33,604 bases of DNA from Halanaerobium sp. Its GTDB lineage: Bacteria > Bacillota > Halanaerobiia > Halanaerobiales > Halanaerobiaceae. The translations under genes and the position numbers were made by a program. Below are positions 1 through 10,127 of this stretch, piece by piece. Each line of letters begins with the position of its first letter. The first letter of the stretch is position 1. The notes under the pieces were generated by a model, which saw nothing but the letters and a program-made list of their open reading frames with translations, searched no databases and was not told the origin of the DNA. The stretch lies in assembly GCA_003070825.1 (NCBI GenBank), contig QBLP01000003.1, positions 1 through 33,604 on the forward strand. The letters are read 5' to 3'.

Positions 1-64
1 TTATCATTGCTAAGTATTTAAGAGCAATTCAAAAAATTAAAGAGATAACTTGATTCAAACGGTG

Positions 65-877
65 CTATTTAGATTTCACAACATTTGTCAAAGAGCCTAG
101 ATTTTTTAAATTATCTCTCATCTTTTTAAAAGAAGCTGCCAGAATTCCAATTTCATCTTCTTTTTTTAGATAATTACTTTTAATTTCAAAAGTTAAATTC
201 CCAGCTGCAATTTCCCCTGCATAGCTGCTTAAGTTTTTAAGGGGCTCTGTCATTTTAAGAACAAAGACAAAAACCACTGCAAGAAATATCAAACCTGCAA
301 TCAAAGCAAAGGTAGCTGTCGAAAAGGTGATCCCTGACTTCATTGTTTCGACAAAGTCAGTAGATGTACCTAAAGACCAGATACCAACAATTTGATTATC
401 TTCATCTCTTAAAGGCATATATGCTGTCTGATAGCTTCTCCCCAGCACATTTGCTGCTCCGGTAAAGCGCTGCCCATTAAAAACTTTTTCTTTAACCTCT
501 GCTGAAACTCGAGTACCTACTGCTCTGCTGCCGTTTTCTAAGACATTGGTGGCAGTTCTTATCTCACCAGCAAAGATTGTCACAATATTTCCCTGAGAAA
601 GCTCTCCGATCAGATCAACCAGCTGATTATTAGCACTAATTAATGTTTCTCCCTTATATAACTGATCTCCTCTCAGCTCCCATTGACCTGGAAACTTTGA
701 GTCGATAATCTCATAACCCAGTTCTAAATCCGAAACTGCTTTGACCACTGCCGCCTGATTTGCCTCACTGGAAGCAACTCCCTGAATTCTATAAATTATT
801 CCCCCTGTTAAGAGAATAATCCCGATTGTCACCAGCAATAAAATTTTGTACTTGATTGATAGTTTATTAATCTTCAT
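65..877 (-). CDS. Truncated methyl-accepting chemotaxis-like sensor: TM, Cache-type periplasmic domain, TM, HAMP, no signalling domain
   Basis: ORF 65..901. The internal start MKINKLS at 877 has a good AAGGAG RBS. Two hydrophobic TM segments flank a sensor with 'YQTAYMPLRDEDNQIVGIWSLGTSTDFVE' (Cache_3-Cache_2-like), then HAMP 'EPLKNLSSYAGEIAAGNLTFEIK...DEIGILAASFKKMRDNL', then a stop about 12 aa later. Confidence 0.75.
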   Translation of the reverse strand: MKINKLSIKYKILLLVTIGIILLTGGIIYRIQGVASSEANQAAVVKAVSDLELGYEIIDSKFPGQWELRGDQLYKGETLISANNQLVDLIGELSQGNIVTIFAGEIRTATNVLENGSRAVGTRVSAEVKEKVFNGQRFTGAANVLGRSYQTAYMPLRDEDNQIVGIWSLGTSTDFVETMKSGITFSTATFALIAGLIFLAVVFVFVLKMTEPLKNLSSYAGEIAAGNLTFEIKSNYLKKEDEIGILAASFKKMRDNLKNLGSLTNVVKSK

Positions 878-1082
878 TTTCTTTTTCTCCTTAAAATACA
901 AATTATATTCTTATTTCCTTATTGATAATAATTATCGTATTATTAGAAGAAAAAGTAAAGTGCTGGCAGAGTTCAAATTCAGCTTAAATTGACTTCTAAG
1001 ACGACTGAGCTTGTATTTACAGTCAAAGTTGATAACTTTGCTTGGAATTGGTGTTTTCGTAAATTTTAATACAGTTAAATGC

Positions 1083-1117
1083 AAAAAACCGGCTGAGCTT
1101 TAACCCCGCCGGTTTTC
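1083..1117 (-). terminator. Rho-independent terminator-like hairpin
   Basis: AAAACCGGC ... GCCGGTTTT; the T-tract follows the stem on the minus strand (CCGGTTTTTTGC). Confidence 0.6.
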
Positions 1118-1173
1118 ATTAGTCTATGCAGCTACTCATTTATTAACTATTATTTAAAATATTTTTTTAGTTT

Positions 1174-1316
1174 CTAGATATCTTCTAGCTTATAAAAAAT
1201 TTCTGCCACTTCTTCAATCTTTTCAATATCTGCTTCATCAATTAATGAGTTCAATTCTTTATCCAGTTTTTCTAATTCAAATTTGCTTTTTATTTGCTTT
1301 TTCAATAACTTGCTAT
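1174..1316 (-). pseudogene. Possible C-terminal remnant of an Rpn/PD-(D/E)XK (DUF4351-like) protein
   Basis: Manual minus-strand reading gives ...SKLLKKQIKSKFELEKLDKELNSLIDEADIEKIEEVAEIFYKLEDI*, in frame with no ATG upstream. It resembles the 'L..QL..KFG.L......I..A....LE......F.LEDL' tail of that family. Confidence 0.3.
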
Positions 1317-1373
1317 AGCCTTTGATACATAAAATTGAGTGACTTAGAAAATTTAGCTAAAATAACTTAATGA

Positions 1374-1470
1374 AAAAAATGCTTATATCAGGCTGAAGAA
1401 CACGATGTTCTGAACTGCCGCCGAGACAGGATGTCTCAATACGGCAGGTAGCCTGATATAAGCATTTTTT
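1374..1470. repeat. Nested palindromic (multibranch) structured element
   Basis: Perfect 21-bp inverted repeat AAAAAATGCTTATATCAGGCT (1374-1394) / AGCCTGATATAAGCATTTTTT (1450-1470), enclosing hairpin AGAACA-CGA-TGTTCT (1397-1411) and nested stem CTGCCG..GAGACA-GGA-TGTCTC..CGGCAG (1415-1447). Confidence 0.85.
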
Positions 1471-1521
1471 GAATTCTAGTTATTTCTAAGTTTTATTTGG
1501 AGTTTAATTTTATAGCTTTTA

Positions 1522-2469
1522 TTAATAATCAGATATCGGCTTCCTCACCTTAACCAGTTGATCAATAACCCCAACCATTTTATCAAGCTCCGGTTTGGTT
1601 ATCTGAGCATCTGCTCCAACTTCCTTACCCTTATGTAAGAGATCCTCACTAATTAAAGATGAGAAAATAACTGTCGGCAGCTTTCTTAAATAGCGGTCTT
1701 CGTGGATTTTTCTAATTAAAGTATGGCCATCCATATTTGGCATTTCAATATCAGTAATAATGCCCTGGACATGATCTAAAATACTATCCTCAGGATTATT
1801 TTCTTTAATCTCCATTAAATGATCATAGAGTTTTTTACCATCACTGTAAATCTTAAAGTCCTCATATCCGGCTTCAACTAGGGTATCCTTAATCATATTT
1901 CTGGTTGTTGGTGAATCATCAGCTAAAGCTAGAGTTTTATTCTTCCTCTTTGCTCTTACATCAGCCGGTGCCTCAGGCTGAACATCAATTTCATTTCCAA
2001 TTTCAGGCTGCAGGTCTTCTAAAATCTTTTCGAAATTTAAAAAGTTAATTAAATCTTTGTTTTCCTCTGACTTAATAACCCCATTGACAAGCTCCCCCAT
2101 CATCCGATCTGGTGGCTGAATATCATCCCAGCCGATGCGGTCAATACCAACTACATTATCAACTGCAAATAAGATCTTGGTACTATTAAACTCCGCCAGA
2201 ATTGACATGATTACTCCATCATTTTCAATCAGTTCCGAATTAAGATAGGAACTTAAATTAACAATCATTATAACATCCCCGCGGATATTGGTCATTCCTA
2301 AAATAACATCTGACTTCTCGGGCAGCTTTTTAATATCCTCTTTTTTAACCCGCAAAATTTCTCTAACCTTTAATACATTTATCGCATATGAGCTGTCATC
2401 TACTATAAACTTAAGTATTTCCAGTTCCCCGGTCCCACTCTCCAGTAATATATCCTGTTTTTTCGCCAT
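1522..2469 (-). CDS. cheV: Chemotaxis protein CheV (CheW domain + response regulator receiver domain)
   Basis: 315 aa. N-terminal CheW-like 'LKFIVDDSSYAINVLKVREILR...ILGMTNIRGDVIMIVNLSSYL'; C-terminal receiver 'LALADDSPTTRNMI...GIITDIEMPNMDGHTLIRKI...VIFSSLI...AQITKPEL'. Confidence 0.9.
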   Translation of the reverse strand: MAKKQDILLESGTGELEILKFIVDDSSYAINVLKVREILRVKKEDIKKLPEKSDVILGMTNIRGDVIMIVNLSSYLNSELIENDGVIMSILAEFNSTKILFAVDNVVGIDRIGWDDIQPPDRMMGELVNGVIKSEENKDLINFLNFEKILEDLQPEIGNEIDVQPEAPADVRAKRKNKTLALADDSPTTRNMIKDTLVEAGYEDFKIYSDGKKLYDHLMEIKENNPEDSILDHVQGIITDIEMPNMDGHTLIRKIHEDRYLRKLPTVIFSSLISEDLLHKGKEVGADAQITKPELDKMVGVIDQLVKVRKPISDY

Positions 2470-2574
2470 AATATGCCCCCTAAACTCTCTCTTTTTAGTT
2501 ATTGTTACTAATTATATATTATTTTAACTGATTTTAACAGGCAGTCTATAAAATAATTTAATTATAATTTCAAT

Positions 2575-3054
2575 TTAATCAATATCTTCTTCTAAAAAAT
2601 TTAGAAAATCCTGAATTTCATTTTTAACTTTTCTGTATTCGTTGGAAAAGTTATCTAACAAAATAGAGATTTTTTTAGCTGAATATTTATTGGCATAAAC
2701 ATTTCTAACCACATGTCTAAAAGCCCTGTATTCATCAAGAATATCTCTACTCTCCTTAGAAATTACAGCCGGCCTTAAATTTTTAATTTTTAATGCCATC
2801 TGATCAAGAAGTTCTTTATGCCAGGATGAACCATCTGGTATATTTTCATCTATTTCTTTTGCAACCTCTAGAAATATTTTCTCAAAGCCTGAATAAAGTC
2901 CATGTAGGTTAAGTGCGACACTATCCAGGTAAAATTCATCTCTATTAATTTTATATTTTTCCCAGACTGTTTGAATTCTCTCTTTAAGTTGATCTAATTC
3001 AGCCAGTTCATCTTCAACTTTAGCAATAAATGTTAAAATCCCTCTTTCAGTCAT
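2575..3054 (-). CDS. HepT-like HEPN-domain protein (putative ribonuclease toxin)
   Basis: 159 aa all-alpha protein with 'LDEYRAFRHVVRNVYA'; overlaps the upstream MNT-type nucleotidyltransferase by an ATGA junction. Confidence 0.7.
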   Translation of the reverse strand: MTERGILTFIAKVEDELAELDQLKERIQTVWEKYKINRDEFYLDSVALNLHGLYSGFEKIFLEVAKEIDENIPDGSSWHKELLDQMALKIKNLRPAVISKESRDILDEYRAFRHVVRNVYANKYSAKKISILLDNFSNEYRKVKNEIQDFLNFLEEDID

Positions 3055-3392
3055 AATTCTACACCTCGCTCTTTAATTTCTTTTTTGAAAGATTCACGGC
3101 ATTCTTTATAATCAAGGAGATCAACTTCAAATCCACTTAAAATATTCATCACTTCAGCATACGCCTTATAAAATAATTCATCTTTGAGCCCAAAAACAGC
3201 CAGATCTACATCTGAACGCAAATAGAACCTGTCTGGATCTAAAACGGAACCAAACAGCACCACTTTTTCAGCCTTATATTTCTCCTTTAGTATTTTTGCT
3301 GCCTTTTTTGCTTTAGTTAGAGCTTCCTGCCGCCGTTTTTCCTTTTCTTCCTTTTTGCTGTCTTTAAATAGAAGTGGATATTTTTTGCTCAT
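3051..3392 (-). CDS. MntA-like minimal nucleotidyltransferase (putative antitoxin)
   Basis: 113 aa with 'KVVLFGSVLDPDRFYLRSDVDLAVFGL', a GSx(n)DxD polymerase-beta-type NTase motif; immediately precedes the HEPN gene. Confidence 0.8.
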   Translation of the reverse strand: MSKKYPLLFKDSKKEEKEKRRQEALTKAKKAAKILKEKYKAEKVVLFGSVLDPDRFYLRSDVDLAVFGLKDELFYKAYAEVMNILSGFEVDLLDYKECRESFKKEIKERGVEL

Positions 3393-3433
3393 GATCTCAC
3401 CTGCTTTCTTAAATTAATTATATCATATAGCTA

Positions 3434-3467
3434 GCAAAAAACCACTACCCGCGGTGGATAGTGGTTT
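3434..3467 (-). terminator. Rho-independent terminator downstream of the coiled-coil gene
   Basis: AAACCACTA (3439-3447) / TAGTGGTTT (3459-3467), with a TTTTTT tail on the minus strand. Confidence 0.7.
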
Positions 3468-3479
3468 AGTAGATAATAT

Positions 3480-3881
3480 TTATTCATCAAATACTGGTTC
3501 CCCGGTTTCAATAATTATCTGGTGGTGATGATTTTTTAAATAAGCTTCAAGTTCCCCCTGTCTCTTTTGACTTCCTTCCAGGTTGGAAACTCTATGCTCT
3601 AATTGATTAAGTTTAGCACCATGCTCCTCAGAATTAGCAAGCAGAGCGCGCACAATATTTGTGTTTTCTTCCAACTGCGGTTTCATTTCTGCTACATCTT
3701 TTTTCAATGTTGAAACATCAGTCTTTAGTGAAGAGACATCAGTCTTTAGTGAAGAGACATCACTTTTTAATGAAGAAACATCACCTTTAAGTGATGAAAC
3801 ATCATCCTTAACCCCAGATATTTCTTCTCGAACTATCTGCCTGATACCATCTAAAAGCTCCTGATCCAAAGTTAACACCAC
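3480..3881 (-). CDS. Coiled-coil heptad-repeat protein of unknown function
   Basis: 133 aa with repeated 'DVSSLKxDVSSLKxDVSSLK' heptads; good upstream spacing and a terminator downstream. Confidence 0.65.
   Translation of the reverse strand: MVLTLDQELLDGIRQIVREEISGVKDDVSSLKGDVSSLKSDVSSLKTDVSSLKTDVSTLKKDVAEMKPQLEENTNIVRALLANSEEHGAKLNQLEHRVSNLEGSQKRQGELEAYLKNHHHQIIIETGEPVFDE
3711..3816. repeat. About five imperfect 21-bp tandem units encoding SLKxDVS heptad pairs
   Basis: Units such as GAAGAGACATCAGTCTTTAGT, followed by GAAGAGACATCACTTTTTAAT, GAAGAAACATCACCTTTAAGT and GATGAAACATCATCCTTAACC. Confidence 0.8.
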
Positions 3882-3944
3882 CTATCTCTTAATCATTTCC
3901 ATGAGCAGCATCTAATTTCTTTATTAATTACCTTTATAAAAGAT

Positions 3945-5450
3945 TTATTTTCCATAAATTGGTTCGGTAACCGGTGGCTGCAGATATTGGTCTACTTCTC
4001 GTGCTGCTTTCCGCCCCTCATCAATGGCATTTACCACCAGGCTCTGGCCGCGGCGCATATCACCGGCTGCAAATACACCTTCAAGATTTGTTCTAAAATC
4101 TCCATATTCTGCTTTAACATTGGAGCGGCTGTCCTGCTCCAGCCCTGAAGATTCGATTAACGTTTTTTCCGGGCCTAAAAAGCCCATCGCAATCAGAATT
4201 AAATCTGCTGACCAGACTTTTTCGGTGCCTGCTTTTTCGACCGGAGTAAAGCGTCCATTTTTATCTTTTTCCCAGTTAATCTTAACTGTCCTGACTCCAT
4301 TGACAGCTTTTTGACCGGAATCATTTTCTTCAGTCAGAATTTCTTCGGTCATAATTAGAAATTCTCTCGGATCAGAACCAAAGAGCTCAATCGCCTCTTC
4401 CTGTCCGTAATCCACCTTTAAGGTTTTGGGCCACTCCGGCCAGGGATTATCTGCCTGACGCTCAGTCGGTGATTTGGGCATGATCTCAAACTGATTGACT
4501 GTTTTTGCTCCCTGTCTGATCGCAGTAGCCACACAGTCGGTCCCGGTATCACCACCACCGATAACAATTACATCCTTATCCTCAGCAGAGATATAGTCTT
4601 GATTCTGGTCACCCAGGATTCTTTTTGTGTTGGCTTTAAGGTAATCAACAGCAAAGTGAACCCCCTCTGCCTCACGGCCTGGAACCTCAAGGTCACGGGG
4701 TTTGGTAGCCCCTCCGGTGAGGACCACCGCATCGAACCCCCTTTGCAGTTTTTCTAAGCTAAGATCGCTGCCGATTTCTGTTCCGGTTATAAACTCTACC
4801 CCTTCAGCCTCCATAATCTTCAGCCGGCGCTTGAGCACCTTATCTTTATCTAGCTTCATATTGGGAATACCGTAGACTAAAAGGCCGCCGATTCTATCCT
4901 GGCGCTCATAAACAGTTACTTTGTGTCCCAGCTTATTTAGCTGATCAGCTGCTGCCAGTCCGGCCGGGCCAGAACCAACAACTGCTGCTGATTTGCCTGT
5001 TCTTTTTTCCGGCGGCTCCGGCTGAATCCAGCCTTCTGCAAAAGCCTTCTCTATAATCTGATACTCATTGGCCTTGATGGTCACTGCCGGGTCATTTAAA
5101 CCCACTGTACAGGAGCCCTCACAGGGCGCGGGGCAGACTCGTCCCGTAAATTCGGGAAAATTATTGGTCTTTAAAAGCCTTCTAACCGCTTCCTCCCATT
5201 TGTTTTTATAGATTAAATCATTCCACTCCGGAATCAGGTTATTAACCGGACAACCGGAAACCATACCACCAATCTCCAGGCCGCTGTGACAGAAGGGGAT
5301 ACCACATTCCATGCAGCGGGCTCCCTGAATTTTAGCAGCTTCTTCGCTAAACTTATTCTTAAATTCCTGCCAGTCTTTTATTCTCTCTTTTGGGGAGCGC
5401 TCTTTCGGTACTTCCCGCTTATATTCCATAAATCCTGTTGCTTTACCCAT
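3945..5450 (-). CDS. gltD: Glutamate synthase small (beta) subunit
   Basis: 501 aa. 'ARCMECGIPFCH...GCPVNNLIPEWNDLIY', 'GRVCPAPCEGSCTVGLNDPAVTIK' Fe-S region, 'VVGSGPAGLAAADQLNKLGHKVTVYER' FAD motif, 'VIVIGGGDTGTDCVATA'. Confidence 0.97.
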   Translation of the reverse strand: MGKATGFMEYKREVPKERSPKERIKDWQEFKNKFSEEAAKIQGARCMECGIPFCHSGLEIGGMVSGCPVNNLIPEWNDLIYKNKWEEAVRRLLKTNNFPEFTGRVCPAPCEGSCTVGLNDPAVTIKANEYQIIEKAFAEGWIQPEPPEKRTGKSAAVVGSGPAGLAAADQLNKLGHKVTVYERQDRIGGLLVYGIPNMKLDKDKVLKRRLKIMEAEGVEFITGTEIGSDLSLEKLQRGFDAVVLTGGATKPRDLEVPGREAEGVHFAVDYLKANTKRILGDQNQDYISAEDKDVIVIGGGDTGTDCVATAIRQGAKTVNQFEIMPKSPTERQADNPWPEWPKTLKVDYGQEEAIELFGSDPREFLIMTEEILTEENDSGQKAVNGVRTVKINWEKDKNGRFTPVEKAGTEKVWSADLILIAMGFLGPEKTLIESSGLEQDSRSNVKAEYGDFRTNLEGVFAAGDMRRGQSLVVNAIDEGRKAAREVDQYLQPPVTEPIYGK

Positions 5451-5468
5451 TTTATCTCCTCCTCTGTC

Positions 5469-8400
5469 CTAATTGCCGCTAACTCGGGCTTTGTCATGTG
5501 CATTTTCCTCAAAAGCCTTCATCAGAGCAGCATCCTTTTTAAGTCCCTGGGCCTCAAAGTCCGCAATCGCGTTAATCATCCGCTGATAGTCGCGGGGCAT
5601 AACCCGTATGAATTTTTCTCTGTAGTTCACCCAGTTATTTAATATTTCAGCTGCCCGGTCACTGCCGGTATATTTTAAATGCTCTTCGATCATTTCTTTA
5701 ACAACTGCTTCGTCTTCTGTTTTAGTTAAATAATCAAGCTCAACCATATCTCCATTTACTTTAGCTTTAAAATCAGCTTCCGAGTCAAAGACATAGGCAG
5801 TACCACCAGTCATTCCAGCAGCGAAGTTGCGTCCAACCTGACCGAGGACAACAACCCTTCCTCCTGTCATGTATTCACAGCCGTGGTCTCCCAGGCCTTC
5901 GACAACAGCATTGACTCCACTGTTTCTCACACAGAAGCGCTCACCGGCCTTTCCTTCGATATAGGCTTCACCGGAGGTAGCCCCAAAAAAGGCCACATTA
6001 CCGATAATAATATTTTCTTCAGCTTTAAACTTTGAGCTCTCTGATTTCTCAACAATTACCTTAGCGCCGGAGAGTCCCTTGGCGAGATAATCATTGCTGT
6101 CTCCTTTAAGTCTAAAAGTTACTCCCTGAGGCAGAAAAGCGGCAAAGCTCTGACCGGCTGAACCGGTGAAGTTGAGCTGAATTGTATCCTCTTTCAGTCC
6201 TTCTGCTCCGTAGCGCTTTGTAATCTCACTACCCAGGATTGTTCCGACAACCCGGTCTGTATTTTTTATCTTTAGATCTTTTTCTAAGCGGAAACCATTT
6301 TCTACTGACTCTTTTGTCAGCTCCAGCAGCTCTCTTAAGTCCAGACTTTTTTCCAGGCCGTGGTCCTGTTCCTGCTGGCAGTAGACAGCCTTTTCTTTAG
6401 CCTGTTCTGGTTGGTATAAAATTGAACTATAATCTAATCCTTTAGCCTTCCAGTGATCCCTTGTCTTATCCTGCTTTAATTTATCAACTCTACCGACCAA
6501 CTCATTGACCGAGCGGAACCCTAAGGCTGCCAGCTCGTGGCGGAAATCTTCTGCCATAAAGCGCATAAAGTTAACCACATGCTCCGGCTTACCCTGGAAT
6601 TTCTTCCTGAGTTCCGGGTCCTGAGTTGCAACTCCTACCGGACAGGTATTTTTACTGCAGACCCTCATCATTACACAGCCTAAAGCAACTAGAGGAGTTG
6701 TCGCAAAACCATATTCTTCTGCTCCCAGCATTGCTGCTACTGCCAAATCCTTACCGGTCATAATTTTTCCATCAGTCTCTAAGGTTACTCGGTCTCTTAA
6801 GTCATTTAAAACCAGTGTCTGGTGGGTCTCAGCCAGGCCGAGCTCCCAGGGCAGTCCGGCGTGGCGGATACTGGTCCTTGGCGAAGCTCCTGTTCCACCA
6901 TCATAGCCGCTGATCAAAATAACATCTGCCTTACCTTTGGCTACTCCGGCTGCTACAGTTCCCACTCCAACCTCAGAAACCAGTTTAACATTGATCCGGG
7001 CTTCCCGGTTGGCATTTTTTAGATCATGAATCAGCTGAGCCAGATCTTCAATCGAATAGATATCGTGGTGGGGAGGTGGTGAAATAAGTCCTACTCCGGG
7101 AGTTGTACCTCTAGTCTCAGCAATCCAGGGATAAACCTTTTTCCCCGGAAGCTGTCCACCTTCTCCGGGTTTTGCTCCCTGGGCCATCTTGATCTGAATC
7201 TCCTGAGCATTGACCAGATAATGAGAATTAACGCCAAAGCGGCCGGAGGCAACCTGTTTAATTGCACTGCTCCTTAAATCTCCATTTTGATCAGGAGTAA
7301 AGCGCTCCGGATTTTCTCCACCTTCTCCGGTATTACTCTTACCGCCAATTCTATTCATTGCTATCGCCAGGGCCTCGTGGGCTTCCTGGCTGATCGAGCC
7401 GTAGGACATCGCTCCCGTTTTAAAACGCTTCATAATCTCTGCTGCCGGCTCAACTTCCTCTAAAGGAATCGGCTCCGGCTGGTATTCAGGTTCTAAAAGC
7501 CCCCTCAGGGTCAGCATTTTAGTACTCTGATCATTTATCTTGGCTCTGTATTCTTTAAATAAATCATAATTATCTTCTCTCACTGCCCGCTGCAGTAAGT
7601 AAATAGTCTCCGGATCATAGAGATGTTCTTCTCCATCCTTCCGCCAGCTGAAATTACCGCCGGTCTCAAGGGTTTCTTTTTCTACTTTAATCCCCTTAAA
7701 GGCACTGTCGTGGCGCATAATGCTTTCTTTTTCAATCTCCTCGATGCCGATTCCGCCAATCCGGGAAGCTGTGCGGCAGAAGTATTTATCGATAACTTCC
7801 TCAGAAATTCCAATTGCCTCAAAAATCTGGGCCCCGCGGTAGCTCTGGACTGTAGAAATTCCCATCTTGGCCATTACTTTTACAACACCCTTCACAGCTG
7901 CCTTAATATATTTCTGCTTAGCCTCATCTTTAGTTATTTCTAAATGACCCTTTTCAACCAGTTCCTCCAGACTTGCAAAGGCCAGATAGGGGTTAACTGC
8001 ATCCAGGCCGTAGCCAATCAAAACTGAAAAATGATGAACTTCTTTCGGCTCACCTGATTCTAAAACCAGACTGAGCTCTGTCCTCAGACCCTTTTCAATT
8101 AAATAATGGTGGAGACCGCTGACTGCCAGGAGGGCTGGTACAGCTACTTTACTGCCGTTTACTCCCCGGTCAGAAAGGATCAAAATATTTACTCCTTCAG
8201 CTATCAATTCTTCAGCTTCTTTAAATAACTCTTCCATTCGCATTTCAAGGCTCTCTTTTTCTTTATCAAAGACTATCTCCAGAGCTGCTGTTTTAAAACC
8301 GGGCTGGTCCATTTCTTTGATCAGCTCCAGCTCCTCATTTGTCAGCAGAGGGTGCTCTAACTCCAGCTGGCGACAGCTTTTAGCATCAGGCTTTAGCAAA

Positions 8401-10091
8401 TTCCCTTCTGAGCCTAAAAAGGTGTTGGTAGCTGTAATCAGTTTTTCTCTAATCGAATCAATAGGGGGATTGGTTACCTGAGCAAAGCGCTGCTTAAAAT
8501 AATTGTATAAAAGCTGCGGCTGGTCAGATAAAACTGCCAGGGAAGCATCATTACCCATTGAGCCAATTGGATCAACTCCATCTCTGGCCATCGGAATTAA
8601 AATCTTCTGCAGGTCTTCATAACTGTAGCCGAAACTCTTCTGCAGTTTAACCAGGGCAGAGGTCTGCAAATCCTTTACTCCAGATTCTTCTTTTGTAGCT
8701 TCTGACTTCTCTAATTTAGTTTTTAAATCTTTCAATTCTATAAGCTCTTCTTTTAACCAGTTGCCATAGGGCTCTGCTGCTGCAATCTCTGCCTTCAGTT
8801 CCTGGTCATTAATTATTCTTCCCTTTTCGGTATCTAAAAGCAGCATTTTACCTGGCTCCAGGCGCTGTTTGCTGACAACCTTCTCCTCCGGCAGCTCCAG
8901 TACACCTACCTCTGATGATAAAATTAAGAGATCATCATCTGTTAGATAATAGCGGGATGGGCGAAGACCATTGCGATCCAGCACTGCTCCCACCTGAGTT
9001 CCGTCAGTAAAGGCCATAGCAGCCGGACCATCCCAGGCTTCCATAATTGTATTGTGGTAATGATAAAAATCTCGCTTCTTTGTTTCCATCTTCTCATTGT
9101 GCTCCCAGGGCTCTGGAATCATCATCATCACCGAATGGGCCAGTGAGCGGCCGTTTAAAGCTAAAAACTCTAAAACATTATCAAAACGAGCTGAATCACT
9201 GCCTTCAGGAGCAATAACCGGCAGCAGCTCTTTTAAATCATCACTGAATATATCACTCTCAAACATCCCTTCCCGGGCCCGCATCCAGTTTTGATTACCC
9301 AGCATGGTATTGATCTCACCATTGTGGATTAGATAGCGGTTGGGATGAGCCCTTTCCCAGGAGGGAAAGGTATTGGTGCTGAAGCGCGAATGCACTAAGG
9401 CAATCGCGGTTTTTAGCTCCGGCTGACTTAGATCCGGGAAAAATCCTTCCAGCTGCTCGGGAGTCAACATCCCCTTATATACTAAGGTGCGGCTGGAGAG
9501 AGAGGCAAAATAGAGCTCTCCCCGATACTCCGAGTTACGAATCTTATTTTCAATTTTCTTGCGGATCAAATATAATTTTCTTTCAAAATCTATTCCCTGC
9601 TCTACTCCTTTAGACTTCTCAATAAAAATTTGATAAAAATCTGGCCTAACTTCTAATGCTGATTTTCCAATCCCTGCTGTCTGAACGGGAACTTCCCGCC
9701 AGCCAATAAGCTTTTGTCCTGCTGCTTCTACAATTTCTTTGACAATTGCCTGAACTTTTTCTCGCTTCTCTTCTTCTCGGGGCAGAAAAACCATTCCTGC
9801 TCCATATTCTCCTTTTTCTGGGAGAGATACTCCCTCAGTCTCCATCTGCTGCCTCAAAAAGCTGTCAGGAAGCTGAATCAGGATACCGGCACCATCACCA
9901 GTATTCTCTTCACTACCACTTGCTCCCCGGTGGCTTAAATTGACCAGAACTTCTAAAGCCTGCTCAACTATCTGATGTGATTTTCTACCTTTAATATGGC
10001 TTACAAATCCCATACCACAGGCATCATGTTCAAATTCTGGACTGTACAATCCCTGCTTCTCAGGCATCTTTGTAAAAGTCATATAAATCAT
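5469..10091 (-). CDS. gltB: Glutamate synthase large (alpha) subunit
   Basis: 1540 aa. N-terminal class-II amidotransferase '[15 protein letters not shown]', central and FMN domains '[50 protein letters not shown]', '[24 protein letters not shown]', and C-terminal GXGXG domain. The start may be the internal ATG at about 10082, judged by RBS spacing. Confidence 0.97.
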   Translation of the reverse strand: MIYMTFTKMPEKQGLYSPEFEHDACGMGFVSHIKGRKSHQIVEQALEVLVNLSHRGASGSEENTGDGAGILIQLPDSFLRQQMETEGVSLPEKGEYGAGMVFLPREEEKREKVQAIVKEIVEAAGQKLIGWREVPVQTAGIGKSALEVRPDFYQIFIEKSKGVEQGIDFERKLYLIRKKIENKIRNSEYRGELYFASLSSRTLVYKGMLTPEQLEGFFPDLSQPELKTAIALVHSRFSTNTFPSWERAHPNRYLIHNGEINTMLGNQNWMRAREGMFESDIFSDDLKELLPVIAPEGSDSARFDNVLEFLALNGRSLAHSVMMMIPEPWEHNEKMETKKRDFYHYHNTIMEAWDGPAAMAFTDGTQVGAVLDRNGLRPSRYYLTDDDLLILSSEVGVLELPEEKVVSKQRLEPGKMLLLDTEKGRIINDQELKAEIAAAEPYGNWLKEELIELKDLKTKLEKSEATKEESGVKDLQTSALVKLQKSFGYSYEDLQKILIPMARDGVDPIGSMGNDASLAVLSDQPQLLYNYFKQRFAQVTNPPIDSIREKLITATNTFLGSEGNLLKPDAKSCRQLELEHPLLTNEELELIKEMDQPGFKTAALEIVFDKEKESLEMRMEELFKEAEELIAEGVNILILSDRGVNGSKVAVPALLAVSGLHHYLIEKGLRTELSLVLESGEPKEVHHFSVLIGYGLDAVNPYLAFASLEELVEKGHLEITKDEAKQKYIKAAVKGVVKVMAKMGISTVQSYRGAQIFEAIGISEEVIDKYFCRTASRIGGIGIEEIEKESIMRHDSAFKGIKVEKETLETGGNFSWRKDGEEHLYDPETIYLLQRAVREDNYDLFKEYRAKINDQSTKMLTLRGLLEPEYQPEPIPLEEVEPAAEIMKRFKTGAMSYGSISQEAHEALAIAMNRIGGKSNTGEGGENPERFTPDQNGDLRSSAIKQVASGRFGVNSHYLVNAQEIQIKMAQGAKPGEGGQLPGKKVYPWIAETRGTTPGVGLISPPPHHDIYSIEDLAQLIHDLKNANREARINVKLVSEVGVGTVAAGVAKGKADVILISGYDGGTGASPRTSIRHAGLPWELGLAETHQTLVLNDLRDRVTLETDGKIMTGKDLAVAAMLGAEEYGFATTPLVALGCVMMRVCSKNTCPVGVATQDPELRKKFQGKPEHVVNFMRFMAEDFRHELAALGFRSVNELVGRVDKLKQDKTRDHWKAKGLDYSSILYQPEQAKEKAVYCQQEQDHGLEKSLDLRELLELTKESVENGFRLEKDLKIKNTDRVVGTILGSEITKRYGAEGLKEDTIQLNFTGSAGQSFAAFLPQGVTFRLKGDSNDYLAKGLSGAKVIVEKSESSKFKAEENIIIGNVAFFGATSGEAYIEGKAGERFCVRNSGVNAVVEGLGDHGCEYMTGGRVVVLGQVGRNFAAGMTGGTAYVFDSEADFKAKVNGDMVELDYLTKTEDEAVVKEMIEEHLKYTGSDRAAEILNNWVNYREKFIRVMPRDYQRMINAIADFEAQGLKKDAALMKAFEENAHDKARVSGN

Positions 10092-10127
10092 TCCTTCTCT
10101 CTTAAATTAGTTTGTGCTTAATTTCTC

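Noticed and set aside
1374-1470. Simple rho-independent terminator of cheV
   Set aside because: The outer stem with T-tract could terminate transcription, but a terminator does not explain the 55-nt interior with two additional well-formed hairpins; kept as a separate finding.
3711-3816. Tandem repeats considered as a CRISPR-like array
   Set aside because: The repeats are contiguous without spacers, imperfect, in frame, and encode heptads; no cas genes nearby.
3661-3864. Plus-strand ORF with ETSVFSEETS repeats
   Set aside because: It is the antisense reading of the 21-bp repeats in the 3480-3881 coiled-coil gene; no independent start or promoter evidence.
4024-9943. Several plus-strand ORFs (e.g. 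4024-4314, 7623-7943, 9714-9938) opposite gltB/gltD
   Set aside because: They lie antisense to unambiguous gltB/gltD coding sequence, have no recognisable domains or RBS support, and are typical shadow ORFs.
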